A DNA stretch of 64,000 bases from VAZQ01 sp963841105 (GTDB taxonomy: Bacteria > Pseudomonadota > Alphaproteobacteria > Rhizobiales > Xanthobacteraceae), in contig CAWJCB010000025.1 in the NCBI GenBank assembly GCA_963841105.1, positions 62,001 to 126,000 on the forward strand, given 5' to 3'. Made by a program: the position numbers and the translations under genes. Positions within the stretch are counted from its first letter, which is position 1; every line of letters starts with the position of its first letter. Below are positions 58,668 to 64,000 of the stretch, piece after piece. The notes beneath the pieces were generated by a model that saw nothing but the letters and a program-made list of their open reading frames with translations, had not been told where the DNA came from and searched no databases.

Positions 58668-59030
58668 TCAACCCTGCGCAAGAATGGAGCCCATCGGACG
58701 GTGCGCAGCTGGCGTCCCGGTGAGATTGGGCCGATGCGGTTTCCACCAAGCCCGTGGCGTGACCTGCTCAAGCGTCGGCGGGATGTCCACGGTATGGTGC
58801 AACCAGCCGTGCCATGAGGGTGGCACCTTCGAGGCCTCGGCTATGCCATTATAAATGACCCAACGGCGTTCAAACCCGAGCGTCGGATCGATTCTGCCGC
58901 CCTTGCTTCGGAAATAGCGGCTTCCAAACTCGTCCTCACCGACGAGCTCGCCATGCTTCCAAGTCCAGAATTGCGTCCCAAATGTCTGGCCGTTCCACCA
59001 GGTAAAAAACCGCAGCAGAAACGATTTCAT
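58668..59030 (-). CDS. NDUFA12/B17.2-family complex I accessory subunit, ended early by an in-frame TGA
   Basis: 120 aa as read. Family blocks: LLRFFTWWNGQTFGTQFWTW, GEDEFGSRYFRSKGGRIDPT, RRWVIYNGIAEASKVPPSWH and the end HRPNLTGTPAAHRPMGSIL. The family normally continues about 15 residues with a conserved ATGDYKAWRPDE-like tail. Here, directly after the TGA (58670-58668) the same frame reads RPKATGDYKAWRPDE and stops at 58620. So one base changed a sense codon to a stop, or it is an error. It is an accessory subunit of respiratory complex I, paired with DUF2155. Confidence 0.87.
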   Translation of the reverse strand: MKSFLLRFFTWWNGQTFGTQFWTWKHGELVGEDEFGSRYFRSKGGRIDPTLGFERRWVIYNGIAEASKVPPSWHGWLHHTVDIPPTLEQVTPRAWWKPHRPNLTGTPAAHRPMGSILAQG

Positions 59031-59698
59031 GTGCAAAAACCTGATCCCATGCAGCGGCGGTCATGCCATCGCATGGAGGAGGAGTCCAGCCGCAGATATG
59101 CCGCCTCTGGGTCACCGCGCGCGGACAACCACTGGAGGAAGTCCAAGGGAGAATTTGGCGCCTATGCCCATAAATTTCTCGCTTGACAGATTTGCACGAC
59201 AACGCCGTGACGCTGACTGTGGACAACGGGTCTTTGAAATCCTGCCGCGTTGTCCGATAGTTGGGCCATGCTCCGCTGAGTCTCCCCCGGATTTCACAGG
59301 CCGCTACGATATTTAGGGTTCCTTCACAGGCGCCATACTAGTTCTTGACGAACCAAACTCCGGCATCCTAGATTCGAGTGGTTCGGCGCGAGTGGTTCGT
59401 AGTCCCGCCGGGCGCTCTCCTGAAAGGGTCTGCGTAAACCGCTCTGGCCGCCTAGGCGCGTCGGAAAGTGGAAGGTTTTGCTTTGCCTCGTTCCTGATGG
59501 AAAACCCGCCGATGTGCGTAACTGAGCAGTCGGTGGCTGACACCACCTCATAATACCAGGCGTAAGGCGTAAGACAGGCTTGGATGGGAGACGGGACGCG
59601 GTGGAGGCCATCGCCGCGTCGCTGGAGTCACTGCGGCGGCCTATATGAAAAGCGGATTGTCCGCGAGGCCGCCGCCAGGAAAAAAGGGGATATGAGAG
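59031..59698. other. Intergenic region before nrdJ
   Basis: About 670 bp with no convincing gene. A direct repeat cgagtggttcg is at 59375-59385 and 59389-59399, and a GGTGG/CCACC hairpin lies near 59531-59550. I looked for NrdR boxes and a cobalamin riboswitch (B12 box) without success. The nrdJ ribosome binding site (ggggatatgagag) is just before 59699. Confidence 0.4.
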
Positions 59699-62600
59699 AT
59701 GCGAATAGAGCGGCGCTACACCAAGGAAGGGCAACCCCCGTATGCAGAAATCCCGTTCCGGCTGACGGCGAGTGAAATTCGCAATCCTGACGGATCGGTC
59801 GTATTCCGCGCCGATAACGTCGAGGTGCCCGCCTCCTGGTCGCAGGTCGCCGCCGACGTATTGGCGCAAAAATACTTCCGCAAAGCGGGCGTTCCGGCCC
59901 GGCTCAAGAAGGTCGAGGAAGAGACTATCCCGCCCTGGCTTTGGCGCTCGACCGCTGATCGTGATGCCCTTGATACCCTGCCGGAGAAGGAGCGCAGCAC
60001 GGGTGAGCATTCCGCAAAGCAGGTCTTCGAGCGCCTTGCGGGCACCTGGACCTATTGGGGATGGAAGGGCGGATATTTCGATTCGGAAACGGACGCGAGG
60101 GCCTTCTTCGACGAGCTTGTCTACATGCTTGCCATGCAGATGGCGGCGCCGAACTCGCCCCAATGGTTCAACACCGGCCTCCACTGGGCCTACGGCATCG
60201 ACGGCCCGAGCCAAGGACATTTTTACGTCGACTTCACGACCGGCAAGCTGACCAAGTCGAGGTCGGCCTACGAGCATCCGCAGCCGCATGCCTGCTTCAT
60301 CCAGTCCATTGCCGACGACCTGGTGAACGAAGGCGGCATCATGGATCTGTGGGTGCGGGAAGCGCGCCTTTTCAAATACGGCTCAGGCACCGGATCGAAT
60401 TTCTCCAGACTCCGAGGAGAGGGTGAACGCCTCGCAGGGGGTGGCAAATCCTCAGGGCTGATGAGCTTCTTGAAGATCGGTGACCGCGCTGCCGGGGCGA
60501 TCAAGTCCGGCGGCACCACGCGACGCGCCGCCAAGATGGTGATCGTCGACACCGACCACCCCGACATCGAGCAATTCATCGACTGGAAGGTGATCGAAGA
60601 GCAGAAGGTCGCCTCGCTGGTGACCGGCTCGAAGATCAATCAAAAGCACCTCAAAGCCATCATGAAGGCGTGCGTGCTGTGCGAAGGATCGGGCGACGAC
60701 TGCTTCGACCCGGATAAAAATCCGGTGCTTCGGCGCGAGATCAAGGCGGCGCGCAGGGACCATGTTCCCGACAATTATATCCGGCGCGTCATCCAATTTG
60801 CCAAGCAGGGCTACACCGACATCGACTTTCCCATCTACGACGCTGATTGGGATTCGGAAGCCTATCTCACCGTCTCGGGTCAAAACTCCAACAACTCGGT
60901 GCGCGTCACCGACGAGTTTCTCAAGGCGGTGGAAGCGGACAGCGACTGGGACCTCACCTGGCGCACCAAGCCCGGCAAGATCGCAAAGACGGTGAAGGCG
61001 CGCGAGCTGTGGGAGAAGATCGGGCACGCCGCGTGGGCCTGCGCCGATCCCGGCCTGCAGTATCACACCACCATCAATGAGTGGCACACCTGTCCGGTCG
61101 CTGGGCCGATCCGGGCCTCCAATCCGTGCTCGGAATACATGTTCCTCGACGACACCGCCTGCAATCTCGCGTCGATGAACCTGCTTGCCTTCCGTGCTCC
61201 CCTTCCCTCCGCTGCAAGCGAGGGAGGGTCAGGGTGGGGGCCGGAGGCATGTGCAGGGCAGTTCGACCTCGAAGGCTACGAGCACGCCGTGCGGCTGTGG
61301 ACCATCGTGCTCGAAATCTCGGTGCTCATGGCGCAATTCCCCTCACGCGAGATCGCGCAGCTCTCCTACGAGTTCCGCACGCTCGGCCTTGGCTACGCCA
61401 ATCTGGGCGGTCTGCTGATGTCTTCGGGATTATCCTACGATTCAGATTCCGGACGACAGATCGCGGGCTCGCTCACCGCCATCATGACGGGCACGAGCTT
61501 CGCCACTTCGGCGGAGATGGCCCAGCTGCTGGGCCCCTTCCCCGGCTACAAGAAGAACCGCGAGCACATGCTCCGCGTCATTCGCAACCATCGCCGCGCC
61601 GCACACGGCGAACGCACCAGCTATGAGAAGGTCGCTACGCCACCCGTCCCGCTCGATCACAAGGCCTGTCCCGATCCGCGCATGGTCGAGCACGCCATAC
61701 GGGCGTGGGACCGCGCGCTGGCACTCGGCGAACAGCATGGCTACCGCAATGCCCAAGTCTCCGTCATTGCGCCAACGGGCACGATCGGCCTGGTCATGGA
61801 TTGCGACACCACCGGCATCGAGCCCGATTTCGCCCTGGTCAAGTTCAAGAAGCTCGCCGGCGGCGGCTATTTCAAGATCATCAACCGCGCCGTGCCCGAG
61901 GCGCTGCGCGTGCTCGGCTATTCGCCGTCACAGATCGCTGAGATCGAGACCTATGCCGTCGGGCACGGCAGCCTGGCTGATGCTCCTGCCATCACTCATG
62001 CGACGCTCAAGCAGAAAGGCTTCACCCCCGAGGCGATCTTAAAGGTGGAGAAGGCGCTGCCGACCGCCTTCGACATCAAGTTCGTGTTCAACAAATGGAC
62101 GCTCGGTGAGGAGTTCGTTGCCCAACTCGGCATTGCGCCGGAAAAGCTCGCCGACGCGCGCTCGGATTTGCTCTCGGCGCTGGGTTTCACCAGGCGCGAG
62201 ATCGAGGCCGCCAATGTGCATGTCTGCGGCGCCATGACGGTCGAAGGCGCGCCCCATCTCAAGGCCGAGCACTATCCGGTGTTCGACTGCGCCAATCCGT
62301 GCGGCCGCAACGGCAAGCGCTATCTCTCGGTCGAAAGCCACATCCGCATGATGGCGGCGGCGCAACCCTTCATCTCCGGGGCGATCTCAAAGACCATCAA
62401 CATGCCAAACGACGCCACGGTTGAAGATTGCAAGGCAGCGTATCTGCTCTCGTGGAAGCTCGCGCTCAAGGCGAACGCGCTCTACCGCGATGGGTCAAAG
62501 TTGTCACAGCCGCTGCAGTCGCAGCTCATCGCCGATGACGAAGAGCGACTCTCTTGTCGAGGCCTTCATCGAGAAGCCCAGCGCGGCGCGCGCCAGCGCA

Positions 62601-63551
62601 TTGGCCGAAAAAGTGGTGGAGAAGGTGGTTGAGCGAATCGTGGTCATGCGCGAGCGCGAGCGCATGCCCGACCGGCGCAAAGGCTATACGCAAAAGGCCG
62701 TCGTCGGCGGCCACAAGGTCTATCTGCGCACCGGCGAATACGACGATGGCCGGCTTGGCGAAATCTTCATTGACATGCACAAGGAGGGAGCTGCGCTGCG
62801 CTCGCTCCTCAATAACTTTGCCATCGCGGTCTCGCTCGGGCTGCAATATGGCGTTCCGCTCGAAGAATATGTCGATGCTTTCACCTTCACCCGCTTCGAG
62901 CCGTCGGGCCCGGTCCAAGGCAACGATTCGATCAAGTACGCGACCTCGATCCTCGATTACGTCTTTCGCGAGCTCGCCGTGAGCTATCTCGAGCGCTTCG
63001 ATCTGGCTCATGTCGATCCGACGGAAGGAAGCTTCGACGCGCTCGGCAAAGGCGTCGAAGAAGGCAGGCCCTCTGCCGCGTCGACGAAATATGTCTCGCG
63101 TGGGCTGACGCGTTCGCGCACCGACAAGCTCTCGGTTCTACCAGGGGGTGCGGCATCTGAGACGCGCGCGTCTTCCTCGCATTTTGGCGAGGCGGGCGCG
63201 CGCAATCCCCTTTCGCCTTCGGCCACGATGATGGGCGCGAACATCACTGCGTTCGGCCCTCGGGATGGACGCGCCGAAAGCTCCGGCAGCGTCGCGCTCA
63301 AGCCAGAGCTTGAGCAGAAGCTCTCGCCCACGGAGCAGCTGGAGCAGCAGGCCCTGACGATCGCCAGGAGCGAGACCGCCAAGAGCGAGGAGCGCGCGCA
63401 CGCGCGGGCTGCCGCGGCTGGGAAGCGGGCCGAGGCGAAGGCGAAAGGCTACGACGGGGAAGCTTGCGGCGAATGCGGCAATTTCACCTTGGTGCGCAAC
63501 GGCACCTGCCTGAAATGCGACACCTGCGGCGGCACCACGGGATGCAGCTGA
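59699..63551 (+). CDS. nrdJ: Adenosylcobalamin-dependent (class II) ribonucleotide reductase, with one apparent frameshift and a repeat insert
   Basis: About 1284 aa when repaired. It reduces ribonucleotides to deoxyribonucleotides using B12, without oxygen. Parts: an N-terminal ATP-cone-free segment, HACFIQSIADDLV with a reactive Cys, SNPCSEYMFLDDTACNLASM (radical Cys site), APTGTIGLVMDCDTTGIEPD, and a C-terminal Cys-rich ribbon GECGNFTLVRNGTCLKC. The frame shifts at about 62545, next to gactc; the expected LVEAFIEKPSAARASAL runs on in another frame. At 61196-61249 a palindromic repeat adds about 18 residues (PLPSAASEGGSGWGPEA) in frame between ACNLASMNLLAF and FDLEGYEHAVRLW. No other RNR gene is in the window, so the gene is probably intact in the organism. 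Confidence 0.92.
61196..61249 (+). repeat. Palindromic repeat unit inside nrdJ, read in frame
   Basis: ctccccttccctcc (61197-61210) and agcgagggaggg (61217-61228) form a hairpin, followed by tcagggtgggggccgg. The same kind of sequence is normally intergenic in Rhizobiales. Here it has no stop in the nrdJ frame and length compatible with it. See the linked finding. Confidence 0.65.
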
Positions 63552-63580
63552 GGAGGGCTGAAGCAAGGGGGTTGGGTTTT

Positions 63581-63721
63581 CACCTCACCCCGCCCGAACT
63601 CGGGTTCACCCGAGTTCGGCACTATGCGTTGGCCGAAGTCGGATATATCCGACTTCGGCCGGGAGAGGTGAGAGCCTGCTAATCTCGCGAAGTCGATATC
63701 CGCTTCGGCCGGGAGAGGTGA
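63581..63721. repeat. Cluster of palindromes and direct repeats after nrdJ
   Basis: One 26-bp inverted repeat (63594-63619, 12-bp arms, 2-bp loop). One perfect 30-bp palindrome (63631-63660, arms ggccgaagtcggata and its complement). A 19-bp direct repeat cttcggccgggagaggtga at 63653-63671 and 63703-63721. The cluster fills the gap between the converging nrdJ and DAHP synthase genes. It may act as a bidirectional terminator or be a repeat family hot spot. Confidence 0.75.
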
Positions 63722-63763
63722 AGAGGCAGCTGCGTCAATTTCATCGGGATAGGCTTTGGTTCT

Positions 63764-64000
63764 TCACAGGCTGGCGGCGGCCGGCAGCGGCCGCACGCGG
63801 GCGGTCCGTTCCGCCTTGAGCAGATCGGCAAGCAGAAAAGCAAGATCGATTGATTGCTCAGCATTGAGCCTGGGATCGCAGACCGTGTGGTAACGGTCCT
63901 TGAAATCGGCATCGGTGATCATGCGCGCTCCGCCGGTGCATTCGGCGACATTCTGCCCGGTCATCTCCAGATGCACGCCGCCGGCGTGCGTTCCTTCCGC
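63764..64000 (-). CDS. Class II 3-deoxy-7-phosphoheptulonate synthase, C-terminal part cut by the window edge
   Basis: The last 78 codons are visible and the frame is open to the right edge. EGTHAGGVHLEMTGQNVAEC followed by FKDRYHTVCDPRLNAEQSID is the signature of the plant-type (class II) DAHP synthase, with the metal-binding His and the closing DPRLN block. It makes DAHP from PEP and erythrose 4-phosphate, the first shikimate step. The family's C-terminal tail (LAFLLADLLKAE) is present. It converges with nrdJ across a palindrome cluster. Confidence 0.93.
   Translation of the reverse strand, partial: AEGTHAGGVHLEMTGQNVAECTGGARMITDADFKDRYHTVCDPRLNAEQSIDLAFLLADLLKAERTARVRPLPAAASL

Noticed and set aside
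58668..58670. Selenocysteine readthrough at the NDUFA12 TGA
   Set aside because: The family has no selenocysteine and no selenoprotein machinery is visible; a substitution or error is simpler.
59031..59698. Cobalamin riboswitch or NrdR boxes before nrdJ
   Set aside because: No B12-box-like conserved core or pair of NrdR palindromes could be recognised by eye. A covariance-model search would settle it.

Overview
The window is a G+C-rich chromosomal segment from an alphaproteobacterium, most likely in the order Hyphomicrobiales (Rhizobiales), near the Bradyrhizobium/Rhodoplanes/Xanthobacter group. The evidence is the rhizobial-type suf operon (NifS-like, sufB, C, D, S, sufT, sufA), the amiC-mrcA-prfB block next to a divergent rne, the core run aroQ-accB-accC ... 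aat ... DUF2155 - NDUFA12, a B12-dependent (class II) ribonucleotide reductase, a class II (plant-type) DAHP synthase, and several families of intergenic palindromes of the kind common in this order. This placement comes from gene content and protein similarity recalled from memory, not from a database search.

Layout. 1-7.3 kb: the end of a GH114/TM1410-like gene, an unknown secreted protein, a Tat-exported GMC dehydrogenase operon (small subunit, FAD subunit, monohaem cytochrome c), then a glutamine-synthetase-like gene followed by an orphan NMT1-type solute-binding protein. 7.6-16.3 kb: an RhlE-type helicase, a spermidine/putrescine-type ABC importer operon, and a divergent TPP-dependent enzyme with an MFS transporter. 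16.4-24.1 kb: the suf Fe-S cluster assembly operon on the minus strand, with a VOC protein and a long hairpin inserted before sufA. 24.3-41.9 kb: housekeeping genes (hydrolase, anmK, tyrS, a large AsmA-like protein, bcp, an M23 peptidase, prfB, mrcA, amiC, rne). 42-47.7 kb: a fused aldolase/short-chain dehydrogenase, an aminotransferase, an M48 protease with a TPR-like tail, and a DsbA-like protein. 47.8-59 kb: aroQ-accB-accC, a copper gene group (DUF2946, YcnI, CopC-CopD), an IS630 element, aat, a GH15 enzyme, DUF2155 and NDUFA12. 59.7-64 kb: nrdJ, a palindrome cluster, and the end of a class II DAHP synthase gene.

The most important property is that at least ten single-base frameshifts interrupt nine otherwise intact genes. 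These include genes that should be essential (sufB, prfB, accC and the sole nrdJ in view). A further nonsense codon cuts NDUFA12 sixteen codons short. In each frameshifted gene the conserved protein continues in another frame on the far side, and most of the indels lie in or beside GANTC, the CcrM methylation site of Alphaproteobacteria. I therefore read most of them as sequence errors, probably base-calling errors at a methylated motif, rather than gene decay. One frameshift is real biology: the programmed +1 shift at CTT TGA C in prfB. I found no CRISPR array, prophage, rRNA or tRNA, and no clear new defence or metabolic system. The most original biological signals are an in-frame palindromic repeat inside nrdJ, a 30-bp perfect palindrome with flanking repeats after nrdJ, repeat elements inserted inside two operons, and the VOC gene behind a long hairpin in the suf operon.
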